From the NCBI GenBank assembly GCA_037189785.1, contig JBBCIP010000015.1, forward strand, positions 1 to 13,539: a stretch of DNA of 13,539 bases, in the 5' to 3' direction. The notes under the pieces are model-generated. The model saw nothing but the letters and a program-made list of their open reading frames with translations, did not search any database and was not told where the DNA came from. This stretch comes from Govanella sp037189785 (GTDB lineage: Bacteria > Pseudomonadota > Alphaproteobacteria > Sphingomonadales > Govanellaceae). Shown in pieces: positions 6,664 to 13,539 of the stretch. The position numbers were made by a program, and so were the translations under genes. How positions within the stretch are numbered: position 1 is the first letter of the stretch; each line of letters opens with the position of its first letter.

Positions 6664-7592
6664 TCTGTATCGCCCTTTACGCCAATTATTCTAATTTCCC
6701 ACACCAGCGCGATACCCGTTGCCGCCAACACGCGCGCCCGTACGGTTTCACCCAAAACTTCAATATCGTTCGCTGTCGCATTGCCATGATTGATTAAAAA
6801 GTTGCAATGCTTTTCCGATACCTGCGCCCCACCCACGGTCAGACCACGGCACCCGGCTTGATCGATCAGCTCCCACGCCCGCTTGCCGTCGGTCGGGTTT
6901 TTAAATGTGCTGCCGCCGGTGCGGGTGCGGAGCGGTTGACTTTCTTCCCGCGCCGCATTGATTTCATCCATCCGCGCGGCAATGGCCGCCTTGTCCCCAG
7001 GCGTCCCGCGCATCTCGGCGGCGACGAAAATCCAATCGTCCGGCACCGTCGATTTGCGATAGGAAAACCCCATCTCGTCCGCGCTCAACCGATGCAAAAC
7101 ACCGTCCCGGTCAACCGCTTCGGCGGCCACCAGCACATCCGCCATCTCGCGCCCATAAGCCCCGGCATTCATGCGCAAGGCCCCGCCGATGGTGCCCGGA
7201 ATCCCGCGCAAAAACTCAAGCCCGGCCAAACCGGCATCGCGGGCAAAGGCCGACACGCTGATATCGCTGGCCCCGGCCCCGGCGCGGATCACCGATCCCA
7301 CCTGTTCCGTTTCGGCAAACGACTTGCCCATGCGGACCACCACACCCGGCACGCCGCCATCGCGCACCAAAAGATTGGACCCGAGCCCGATCACGGTAAC
7401 CGGCACAGTGCGCGGCACAGATTTCAGAAACGTCATTAGGTCCGCAGTATCGGCCGGGCGAAACACCACGTCGGCCGAGCCACCGACACGAAACCATGTC
7501 AACTCGGCCAAGGACGCGTTTTCTTCATACCGACCGCGTATGATCGGCAAACGGTCGAGCAACTTAGTTGTGCTGCTCGTCGCGACCATCAT
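6660..7592 (-). CDS. murB: UDP-N-acetylenolpyruvoylglucosamine reductase (MurB)
   Basis: FAD enzyme that uses NADPH to reduce UDP-GlcNAc-enolpyruvate to UDP-MurNAc, the second committed step of peptidoglycan precursor synthesis in the cytoplasm. In the 310 residues the FAD-binding part has TWFRVGGSADVVFRP (32-46), GLGSNLLVRDGG (69-80) and GIPGTIGGALRMNAGAYG (130-147). Catalytic residues appear as Arg179 in FSYRKS, Ser228 in GGSTFKNP and Glu299 in VWEIRIIG. The length and the GGSTFKNP form point to the shorter type II MurB rather than the E. coli type I (342 aa). Two ATGs sit in tandem at 7592 and 7589. The first is used here because it overlaps the murC stop as ATGA and has GGGAG 6 nt upstream. 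Its end overlaps the ddl start in the same way. Confidence 0.97.
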   Translation of the reverse strand: MMVATSSTTKLLDRLPIIRGRYEENASLAELTWFRVGGSADVVFRPADTADLMTFLKSVPRTVPVTVIGLGSNLLVRDGGVPGVVVRMGKSFAETEQVGSVIRAGAGASDISVSAFARDAGLAGLEFLRGIPGTIGGALRMNAGAYGREMADVLVAAEAVDRDGVLHRLSADEMGFSYRKSTVPDDWIFVAAEMRGTPGDKAAIAARMDEINAAREESQPLRTRTGGSTFKNPTDGKRAWELIDQAGCRGLTVGGAQVSEKHCNFLINHGNATANDIEVLGETVRARVLAATGIALVWEIRIIGVKGDTE

Positions 7593-9037
7593 GCCGCACT
7601 CCCGTTTGATGTGGATTTATTCTGACCGAAACCGATCGCGTCCAATTGCCCCGGCAGCGCATTGGCCCAAGCCGAAATCGACCCGGCCCCCAAGCAAATC
7701 ACCACGTCACCGGGTTCGGCTTCGGCGGCGATCACTGCGGCCAGATTATCCTGGTGATCCAATGGCAGAACCCGGCGATGACCGCGTGCAATCAACCCTT
7801 CGACAAAACTGTCGCGGCTGATACCGTCGATCGGCTCCTCGCCCGCGGCATACACCTCGGTGACGATCACGGTGTCGGCATCTTTGAACGCCGTGCAGAA
7901 TTCTTCAAACAGCGACCTGAGCCGGGTATAGCGATGCGGCTGAACCACGGCGATGACTTTTTTATCATAAGCCTGACGCCCGGCTTTCAACACCGCGGCG
8001 ATTTCCACCGGATGATGACCGTAATCGTCGATCACCGTCACATCATTGACCACACCGGCTTTGGTGAAGCGCCGTTTGACACCGGCAAATCCGGCAAACG
8101 CTTTGTATACGACGTCATCCGGCATACCGAGTTCGGCGGCAACAGCGACGGCGGCGAGCGAGTTCAGGACATTATGAACCCCCGGCATCGGCAGGCTGAG
8201 CCCGGTGATGACGCGGCGTTCTTCGGTGTAACGATCGCGGATTTCCACATCGTATTGAGCCGAGCCATTGACGAATTTCACATTGAAACCGCGAATATCC
8301 GCTTGCGGGCTGAAGCCATAGGTCACGATCTTGCGGTCATGAACACGGCCGATCAACGCCTGCACTTCCGGGTGATCGATGCAGAGCGCGGCAAACCCAT
8401 AAAACGGCACATTCTCGACAAAGCGCAAGAACGCCGCTTTTTCGGTTTCAAAGTCGCCGTAAAAATCCAAATGTTCCGGATCGATATTGGTGATGATGGC
8501 GACCGTAGCCGGAAGCTTGACGAAGGTGCCGTCGGACTCGTCGGCTTCGACCACCATCCAATCACCCTGACCGAGCCGGGCATTGGTGCCATAGGCATTG
8601 ACAATACCGCCGTTGATCACCGTCGGATCATAATCCGCGGCATCGAGCAACGCCGCGACCATCGATGTGGTCGTGGTTTTGCCATGGGTTCCGGCCACCG
8701 ACACACACCATTTCAAGCGCATCAATTCGGCCAGCATCTCGGCCCGGCGCACCACCGGCTTCAACGCCGTCCGCGCCGCCACCATTTCCGGATTGTCGGC
8801 TTTCACCGCAGACGAATAAACAACCACCCGAGCATCGGCCACGTTTTCCGCCCGTTGCCCAATGGCGACCGGGATACCCAGCGACTGCAAACGTTTGACA
8901 TTGGCGTTTTCACTGAGGTCACTACCTTGCACCGCATAGCCAAGGTTATGCATCACTTCGGCAATGCCGCTCATACCGATACCACCGATACCGATGAAAT
9001 GGATGCGACCGATGGTCAAAGGATTCCACTTTTTCAT
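7589..9037 (-). CDS. murC: UDP-N-acetylmuramate--L-alanine ligase (MurC)
   Basis: Mur ligase that adds L-alanine to UDP-MurNAc using ATP, starting the stem peptide. The 482 residues include the N-terminal Rossmann-like domain with HFIGIGGIGMSGIAEVMHNLGY (13-34). The ATP loop is AGTHGKTTTTS (115-125). VVEADESDGTF (162-172) and TNIDPEHLDFYGD (183-195) belong to the central domain. HHPVEI and QPHRYTRL are in the C-terminal domain. Length is close to the family norm (about 470-490), with a short polar tail after GFGQ. The ATG at 9037 has GGAG 8 nt upstream. Unlike most genes here it does not overlap the gene before it: 97 nt separate it from murG, and this gap carries a palindromic repeat. The end overlaps murB as ATGA. 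Confidence 0.98.
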   Translation of the reverse strand: MKKWNPLTIGRIHFIGIGGIGMSGIAEVMHNLGYAVQGSDLSENANVKRLQSLGIPVAIGQRAENVADARVVVYSSAVKADNPEMVAARTALKPVVRRAEMLAELMRLKWCVSVAGTHGKTTTTSMVAALLDAADYDPTVINGGIVNAYGTNARLGQGDWMVVEADESDGTFVKLPATVAIITNIDPEHLDFYGDFETEKAAFLRFVENVPFYGFAALCIDHPEVQALIGRVHDRKIVTYGFSPQADIRGFNVKFVNGSAQYDVEIRDRYTEERRVITGLSLPMPGVHNVLNSLAAVAVAAELGMPDDVVYKAFAGFAGVKRRFTKAGVVNDVTVIDDYGHHPVEIAAVLKAGRQAYDKKVIAVVQPHRYTRLRSLFEEFCTAFKDADTVIVTEVYAAGEEPIDGISRDSFVEGLIARGHRRVLPLDHQDNLAAVIAAEAEPGDVVICLGAGSISAWANALPGQLDAIGFGQNKSTSNGSAA

Positions 9038-9045
9038 ACCGCATA

Positions 9046-9049
9046 CTCC
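9046..9049 (-). promoter_or_regulatory. Ribosome binding site of murC
   Basis: GGAG (within ggtggag) on the minus strand, 8 nt before the ATG. It provides independent initiation after the murG-murC gap. Confidence 0.65.
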
Positions 9050-9077
9050 ACCAACGCACCTGTCGTGCTTTTTCTTC

Positions 9078-9109
9078 CGTCATTGCCGGATCGAGCCCGA
9101 TGGTGACGG
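9078..9109. repeat. Palindromic GTCAT-type repeat, short form (element A)
   Basis: A 32-bp element running from cgtcattgccgg to cccgatggtgacgg. Its left arm matches the left arm of element B (9133-9163) and its right arm matches the right arm of element C (9190-9222). It therefore looks like a collapsed B-C composite with one hairpin and outer ends cgtca/tgacg. It lies between murC and murG, outside both genes. Confidence 0.7.
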
Positions 9110-9132
9110 TTCAGGATATCACCCACACATAT

Positions 9133-9222
9133 CGTCATTGCCGAGCTCGACCCGGCAATCCATTTCGGCGCCGCTGTGCCGACGGCATCATGGACCACCG
9201 GGTCAAGCCCGGTGGTGACGGG
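9133..9222. repeat. Composite of two palindromes (elements B and C), overlapping the 3' end of murG
   Basis: Two hairpin units with outer ends cgtcatt and gtgacgg face each other across 26 nt. B (9133-9163) has arms ttgccg/cggcaa. C (9190-9222) has a perfect 8-bp stem ccaccggg/cccggtgg with loop tcaag. The form, about 90 bp in BIME-like arrangement, resembles dispersed GTCAT-bordered palindromes that I know to be common in alphaproteobacterial genomes. It is read through by murG: the TGA stop at 9135-9137 lies inside the left border of B. Confidence 0.75.
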
Positions 9223-10472
9223 TTAATATCGTCATGGCCGGGCTCGACGCGGCAATCCATCGTGCTGTCCGCACACCGCCCCGCCACCGTCATTCCATCG
9301 TTCTTTTCGACGCGCCGGAGATCCACCTCCGACTCTTCCATATCGTCATCGCGCAGCGGTAGGGCCGCCAGGGGACCGCGCGCAACGATCACGCGTTCCA
9401 ATAAATCCGCCAATTCCGCCGCCGCCTGTGGTCGCCCGACACTGCGCGCTGCCGCGGCAGCCGTTTCCAGTCGATGCGTATCGCGCAACAGCGATTGCAA
9501 CAGCTTGGCCAAAGTCGCTGGATCAAACGCCGCCTGATCGATCACCCAGGCACCACCGGCATCTTCAAGGTCGCGCGCATTGGCCGTTTGGTGATCGTCC
9601 GTCGCCGCCGCAAACGGCACCAACACAGCCGGACGCCCAGCCACCGCCAACTCGCTCACGGTCGACGCCCCGGACCGGGCGATCACCAAATGCGCTTCGT
9701 TCAATTCACGCGGCAGATCATCGATGAACGGCAACACCATCGCCACCACACCGATCGACGCGTAGGACGCGCGCACCCGCGCCAGATCTTCTTCGCGCGC
9801 TTGCTGCAACACTGCCAACCGTTCTTGCATCGCTTTCGGTAATGTGGAGATGGCCGACGGCACGACCTCGCTCAAGATCGTCGCGCCCTGACTGCCACCG
9901 ATCACCAAAATACGCACCCGACCATCCGGCCCCGGCGGCACATAGGCTTGATCACGCAACTCGAGAATGGCCGACCGCACCGGATTGCCGGTGATATGGT
10001 GGTCGACATTTTCGGGCAATCGTTTCGTATACGGGAATGACGCACCGATCAACGTCGCAAACCGCGCCAAAAACCGATTGCTGGCCCCGAACACGGCATT
10101 TTGTTCGTGCACACACAGCGGCAAACCGACAAGGGCCGCAGCCAAGCCGCTCGGCAAGGATGGATAGCCACCGAATCCGATTACCGCTGCCACATCACGA
10201 TCTTTTAGAATGCGGCGGGCCCGCAATGTGCCGCCCAAGGCAAGAACCGCAGACTTCAAGCGTGTCAGCAAGCCGCTTCCAGCCGGTGCGCTCGCGACTT
10301 CTATCGTTTCCACATCCGGCAAAAGCGCGGCGTAGCGCAAGCCGCGTTGATCGGTCAGCATCAGTGGAACATGACCGCGCCGCTTCAACTCAGCCGCCAG
10401 GGCTTGGGCGGGGATCACGTGACCTCCTGTACCGCCTGCCGCCAAAGCGATGGTGAAGCTACGCCGTGTCAT
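9135..10472 (-). CDS. murG: UDP-GlcNAc:lipid I N-acetylglucosaminyltransferase (MurG) with a repeat-derived C-terminal tail
   Basis: Peripheral inner-membrane GT-B glycosyltransferase that converts lipid I to lipid II, linking MraY to the flippase and FtsW. Motifs are ALAAGGTGGHVIPAQAL (9-25), IGFGGYPSLP (98-107), HEQNAVFGASNR (122-133), TGNPVR (161-166) and ILVIGGSQGA (188-197). RSGASTVSELAVAGRPAVLVP (266-286) and the ATDDHQTANA segment (290-299) bind UDP-GlcNAc. The family is usually about 355-370 residues; this protein has 445. The conserved fold ends near residue 362. About the last 41 residues (MDCRVEPGHDDIN... to GRARQ, 405-445) are encoded by palindromic repeats, which also supply the stop. 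The GTG/ATG choice is simple: the ATG at 10472 overlaps the ftsW stop as ATGA, with only a weak upstream GAG. The core looks intact, so activity is expected. The tail is an inferred late addition or replacement of the original end. Confidence 0.96.
   Translation of the reverse strand: MTRRSFTIALAAGGTGGHVIPAQALAAELKRRGHVPLMLTDQRGLRYAALLPDVETIEVASAPAGSGLLTRLKSAVLALGGTLRARRILKDRDVAAVIGFGGYPSLPSGLAAALVGLPLCVHEQNAVFGASNRFLARFATLIGASFPYTKRLPENVDHHITGNPVRSAILELRDQAYVPPGPDGRVRILVIGGSQGATILSEVVPSAISTLPKAMQERLAVLQQAREEDLARVRASYASIGVVAMVLPFIDDLPRELNEAHLVIARSGASTVSELAVAGRPAVLVPFAAATDDHQTANARDLEDAGGAWVIDQAAFDPATLAKLLQSLLRDTHRLETAAAAARSVGRPQAAAELADLLERVIVARGPLAALPLRDDDMEESEVDLRRVEKNDGMTVAGRCADSTMDCRVEPGHDDINPSPPGLTRWSMMPSAQRRRNGLPGRARQ
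9230..9260. repeat. Third GTCAT-type palindromic unit (element D), inside murG
   Basis: The stretch from cgtcatggccgggctcgac through gcggcaatccat closely repeats the layout of element B (cgtcattgccgagctcgac to ccggcaatccat). It sits 7 nt beyond element C in the same orientation as B. It is wholly inside the murG frame and encodes residues of the C-terminal tail. A partial companion (gccaccgtcatt, 9283-9294) may be the remnant of a matching C-type unit. Confidence 0.65.
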
Positions 10473-11605
10473 GACTGATCTCGTCGTGTTGGTCGATACC
10501 GTGTTTGTTGTCTGGTCAGCGCCAAGATCATGCCCATGGTTAACCCCAAGGCCAACATCGATGATCCACCGTAGCTGACGAACGGCAAGGTCATGCCTTT
10601 ACTGGGCAACACCGCCAAGTTGACGCCGATATTGATATAAGCCTGCACACCGAACTGAATGAGCAAGCCCGCCGTCGCCAAGTAAATGAACGGATCATTT
10701 TCTTTCAGCAGACTAAGCAGGCCACGGATCACGATGACACCAAAGATCAGCAACAACCCCAAACAGGCAATCACGCCAAACTCTTCGCCCGCGACCGCGA
10801 AAATGAAATCAGTATGCGCATCCGGCAGCACCCGTTTGACCAGGCCTTCCCCAGGCCCGCGCCCGAACAATCCGCCGGTACGAAACGCATTCAGCGCGGT
10901 GTCGATCTGATACGTATCGCCGGTACCGGGATTGAGGAAGCGGTCGATCCGGCTCGTGACATGCGGCAAAAACGTGTAGGCCGCAGCTAAGCCAAGAATG
11001 CCGACCGCGACCAACAGCACCACCCACAGCATCGGCAACCCGGCCAGGAAGAATTGGGCGCCCCACACCACCGTGATCAAAAATGTTTGACCGATATCGG
11101 GTTGCATCACCAAAGCCGCCGCTGTCACCATATATAAAGCAATGGCGATCTTACGACCGGGGAAATTCGGTTTGCGCATTTGCTCGGAAAACATCCAAGC
11201 ACAAACAATAATGAATAACGGTTTTAAAAATTCCGATGGCTGCAAGGTAAAGCTGCCGACCGGCAACCATCGTTGCGAGCCCTTGACCTCGGGCCCGAAC
11301 AGCCCAGCGATAACCACCAACGCCAAACAAAGTGGAAAACCGATGACGGCCATCCGCCGCACCGTTTTCGGGCTGGCTAACGAGATCATGAACATCAAAG
11401 CGATGGTCAACACCAAAAACACCACTTGGCGTTCAGCAAAATGGAACGAATCCAAGCCCAGCCGTTCAGCGACTGCCACGCTAGCGCCGATCGTTAACAA
11501 CAGACCAAAGCCGATCAGCACCGAAAGGCTTAGCAACAACCAGCGATCAACGGTCCACCACCAATGGCTGATAAGACTGCTATCGGTGCGGCTAAAAACA
11601 GTCAT
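10469..11605 (-). CDS. ftsW: Septal peptidoglycan glycosyltransferase FtsW (SEDS family)
   Basis: Polytopic inner-membrane protein that polymerises lipid II at the septum together with FtsI (PBP3). The 378 residues are mostly hydrophobic, in line with the family's ten transmembrane helices, starting with about 22-42. Conserved SEDS elements are KGSQRWL (108-114), LQPSEFLK (121-128), MQPDIGQTF (167-175), GGLFGRGPGEG (244-254) and LPDAHTDFIFAVAGEEFG (260-277). The last of these contains the catalytically important Asp. LPSKGMTLPFVSYGGSS (333-349) is also present. Its place in dcw beside murG supports FtsW rather than the elongation paralogue RodA. The start overlaps the murD stop as ATGA and has a G-rich stretch just upstream; the end overlaps murG likewise. 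Confidence 0.97.
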   Translation of the reverse strand: MTVFSRTDSSLISHWWWTVDRWLLLSLSVLIGFGLLLTIGASVAVAERLGLDSFHFAERQVVFLVLTIALMFMISLASPKTVRRMAVIGFPLCLALVVIAGLFGPEVKGSQRWLPVGSFTLQPSEFLKPLFIIVCAWMFSEQMRKPNFPGRKIAIALYMVTAAALVMQPDIGQTFLITVVWGAQFFLAGLPMLWVVLLVAVGILGLAAAYTFLPHVTSRIDRFLNPGTGDTYQIDTALNAFRTGGLFGRGPGEGLVKRVLPDAHTDFIFAVAGEEFGVIACLGLLLIFGVIVIRGLLSLLKENDPFIYLATAGLLIQFGVQAYINIGVNLAVLPSKGMTLPFVSYGGSSMLALGLTMGMILALTRQQTRYRPTRRDQS

Positions 11606-13011
11606 GCGCGCCCCCCATTGGCAGCTCGTGGCGGTGTTTCTGTGGTCAACCGATGGGCGACGGCGGCGAACTGGCGACCGCGTTCTTCAAAGTCTTTGAA
11701 TTGATCGAACGACGCGCAAGCGGGGGATAACAACACCACCGCATCTTGCCCGACGTGGGCGGCATCGGCGTAAGCGGCCTCGACCGCGGTCTCAAGATCA
11801 CCGGCAATCACGTGATCGACCGCAGCCCCGAGCGATTGCGCGAAAGCGTCCGCAGCCTCCCCGATCAGATAAGCGCGTTGAATATTTGGAAAATACGAGG
11901 CCAGCGGCGACAAGTCGGTCGACTTGGCCCGCCCGCCCGCGATCCAATAGATCCGCGGGAAAGTGCCGAGTGCTTTGGACGCCGCATCGATATTCGTAGC
12001 TTTGGAGTCGTTGATAAACTCGATGCCGTTTTTCTCGGCGACGCGCTGCAAGCGATGATCAAGCCCCGGAAAACTGCCGAGGGCGCGGAAGATCGTGCCC
12101 GCGCCCAAACCCAGGGCCCGACACGCCGCATAGGCCGCCGCCGCATTCTGCCAATTGTGTTTGCCCCGTAGCGTGCGCGCCGCCAGCAAGCTGCCGATCG
12201 GCACCGCCACCCCTTCAATCCCATCAAGCAAAATACCGTCTTTGACCGTGACGCCGCCACCGGCCACATAATCGGCCGAAATCGGAACAACACGCGGACC
12301 GCCCGGCCGGGTCAGCCGTTCGGCAAAGCGGATACCATGGGCGTCGTCGACACCGATCACCGCCGTGTCCCCAGCGGTCTGGCGATAAAACAATTTTTCT
12401 TTGGCCGCTTCATAGCCTGCCATGTCGCCATGACGATCCAGATGATCCGGCGTAATGTTCAGGAACACCGCCACGTCGGCATGAAAGGTTTCGGTCAAGT
12501 CGATTTGATAAGATGACAGTTCAAGCACCGTCACGCCATCGTCCGGCACCGGATCAAGATCCAACACCGCATGTCCGATGTTGCCGCCGACCACCACCGG
12601 GCGTCCGGCCTGGGCCAGAATATGCCCGATCAACGCGGTCGTCGTCGACTTCCCGTTGGTTCCGGTGATGGCAACCACTTTCCCGGGTGTTTGGGCGTAG
12701 TGAAATAATTCCATATCACCGATCACCGGCACACCGGCGGCGCGGGCTTGACGCACCAACGGATGCGGAGTCGGATGCGTCAGCGGTACACCGGGGCTCA
12801 AGATAAAGGCTGCAACCGTGTTCCAATCGAGCGTCGATAAATCCGCGACCGTCAATCCCATAGCGGTCGCTGCCGCGGTCCGCTCCTGATTGTCATCACC
12901 GACATAGACATGAGCGCCGCCTTTTTGCAGCGACAACGCCGCGCTCAAGCCCGATCGCGCCAGCCCGAATACGGCAACGGTTTTGCCTTTATATGCGTCG
13001 ACGACGATCAC
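11602..13011 (-). CDS. murD: UDP-N-acetylmuramoyl-L-alanine--D-glutamate ligase (MurD)
   Basis: Cytoplasmic Mur ligase that adds D-glutamate to UDP-MurNAc-L-Ala. The 469 residues show an N-terminal domain with KTVAVFGLARSGLSAA (10-25), the ATP loop AITGTNGKSTTT (114-125), and VLELSSYQID (162-171). NITPDHLDRHG (185-195) follows. In the C-terminal domain LDHRLQ (317-322), INDSKATN (333-340) and LLSPACASFDQFKDFEERG (427-445) are all MurD-specific hallmarks. It is slightly longer than E. coli MurD (438 aa). The start is GTG at 13011, fixed by AAAGGAG 7 nt upstream and by the lack of a nearer ATG. The Shine-Dalgarno overlaps the mraY stop, 12 nt before the start, so coupling with mraY is likely. 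The end overlaps ftsW as ATGA. Confidence 0.98.
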   Translation of the reverse strand: MIVVDAYKGKTVAVFGLARSGLSAALSLQKGGAHVYVGDDNQERTAAATAMGLTVADLSTLDWNTVAAFILSPGVPLTHPTPHPLVRQARAAGVPVIGDMELFHYAQTPGKVVAITGTNGKSTTTALIGHILAQAGRPVVVGGNIGHAVLDLDPVPDDGVTVLELSSYQIDLTETFHADVAVFLNITPDHLDRHGDMAGYEAAKEKLFYRQTAGDTAVIGVDDAHGIRFAERLTRPGGPRVVPISADYVAGGGVTVKDGILLDGIEGVAVPIGSLLAARTLRGKHNWQNAAAAYAACRALGLGAGTIFRALGSFPGLDHRLQRVAEKNGIEFINDSKATNIDAASKALGTFPRIYWIAGGRAKSTDLSPLASYFPNIQRAYLIGEAADAFAQSLGAAVDHVIAGDLETAVEAAYADAAHVGQDAVVLLSPACASFDQFKDFEERGRQFAAVAHRLTTETPPRAANGGRA

Positions 13012-13018
13012 GAGCCTT

Positions 13019-13025
13019 CTCCTTT
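13019..13025 (-). promoter_or_regulatory. Ribosome binding site that fixes the GTG start of murD
   Basis: AAAGGAG on the minus strand, 7 nt before GTG 13011. It overlaps the TAA stop of mraY (13024-13026), an arrangement that favours reinitiation. Confidence 0.8.
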
Positions 13026-13539
13026 AGCGAAGCTTCAAAGTCGACAAACCAATAAGCGCCAGAATGACGGCGATGATCCAGAACCGGATCACCACCGTGG
13101 ATTCGGCCCAACCCTTTTCTTCAAAATGATGATGCAACGGTGCCATCCGGAACACGCGCTTGCCGGTCAGCTTGAACGACGCCACCTGGACGATGACCGA
13201 CACCGTTTCAAGCACGAACAGGCCGCCGATGATGGCAAGCTCGACTTCGTGTTTCGTGGTGATGCCGACGATCCCGAGCGCGCCGCCCAAGGCCAGGCTA
13301 CCGGTATCGCCCATGAACACCATCGCCGGCGGTGCGTTGAACCACAAAAAGCCCAAACCGGCGCCGACCACCGCGCCACAGAATACCGCCAACTCCCCGG
13401 CCCCGATCACCGGCGTGATTTGCAGGTAATTGGCGAACACCGCATTCCCGACCACATAGGCAATGAGCGCAAAGGTACCCGCGGCAATAATCACCGGCAT
13501 GATCGCCAAGCCGTCCAAGCCATCGGTCAAATTGACCGC
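13024..13539 (-). CDS. mraY: Phospho-N-acetylmuramoyl-pentapeptide transferase (MraY), 5' part outside the window
   Basis: Polytopic inner-membrane enzyme that transfers phospho-MurNAc-pentapeptide to undecaprenyl phosphate, giving lipid I. Only the last 171 residues are present, about half of a typical 360-residue protein. The frame runs open through the window edge. It begins AVNLTDGLDGLAIMP, the conserved motif with catalytic or metal-binding aspartates, so the TTG at 13530 is an internal Leu codon and not a start. Further motifs are FMGDTGSLALGGALG (with the active-site Asp) and RMAPLHHHFEEKGW, the HHH loop specific to MraY within the polyprenyl-phosphate transferase family. Several hydrophobic helices separate them. 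It is followed after 12 nt by murD, the usual dcw order; murE and murF would be expected upstream. Confidence 0.96.
   Translation of the reverse strand, partial: AVNLTDGLDGLAIMPVIIAAGTFALIAYVVGNAVFANYLQITPVIGAGELAVFCGAVVGAGLGFLWFNAPPAMVFMGDTGSLALGGALGIVGITTKHEVELAIIGGLFVLETVSVIVQVASFKLTGKRVFRMAPLHHHFEEKGWAESTVVIRFWIIAVILALIGLSTLKLR

Noticed and set aside
7646..9106. A 486-codon open frame antisense to murC
   Set aside because: It lies almost fully opposite a clear murC. Its product is rich in His, Arg, Asp and Gly with no domain, which is the usual shadow of GC-rich codon use.
9135..9400. MurG tail as a fused functional domain
   Set aside because: At least the last 41 residues are translation of repeat DNA and resemble no known domain; a repeat-derived extension is the simpler reading.
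13528..13530. TTG as a start codon for mraY
   Set aside because: It is the Leu of the conserved NLTDGLDGLA motif, and the frame continues open to the window edge.

Overview
The window is a canonical division and cell wall (dcw) gene cluster from an alphaproteobacterium. All ten cluster genes lie on the minus strand, in transcription order mraY (5' end outside the window), murD, ftsW, murG, murC, murB, ddl, ftsQ, ftsA, ftsZ. The alphaproteobacterial call rests on three observations: FtsZ has a long linker carrying an FERVTGRGRR motif and ends in an EIPTFLRRQAN peptide; the neighbouring regulator has the alphaproteobacterial VDVHVGERLRERR-type HTH; and GTCAT-bordered palindromic repeats are present. 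A Rhodospirillales-like organism is plausible, but I cannot fix the genus.

Layout. Positions 1-396 (+) hold the 3' part of an XRE-family regulator, ending in a strong intrinsic terminator (about 425-465). Positions 466-1612 are AT-rich and gene-poor, with only small repeats and palindromes. A second terminator (about 1613-1649) closes the dcw operon from the other side, so the regulator and the operon converge. From 1731 to the window end the dcw genes are packed tightly. Five junctions are 4-nt ATGA overlaps (murD/ftsW, ftsW/murG, murC/murB, murB/ddl, ddl/ftsQ). ftsQ/ftsA is separated by 1 nt and mraY/murD by 12 nt. The only two real gaps, murG/murC (97 nt) and ftsA/ftsZ (100 nt), both contain repeats.

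The genes cooperate as follows. MraY makes lipid I, and MurG converts it to lipid II. MurB, MurC, MurD and Ddl supply the UDP-MurNAc-pentapeptide precursor. FtsW polymerises lipid II at the septum. FtsQ, FtsA and FtsZ build and anchor the divisome.

I found no new biological system. The points most worth a second look are: (1) GTCAT-type palindromic repeats that encode about the last 41 residues and the stop codon of murG; (2) three contiguous 18-bp repeats filling the ftsA-ftsZ gap; (3) the AT-rich island where lpxC often follows ftsZ in related bacteria.
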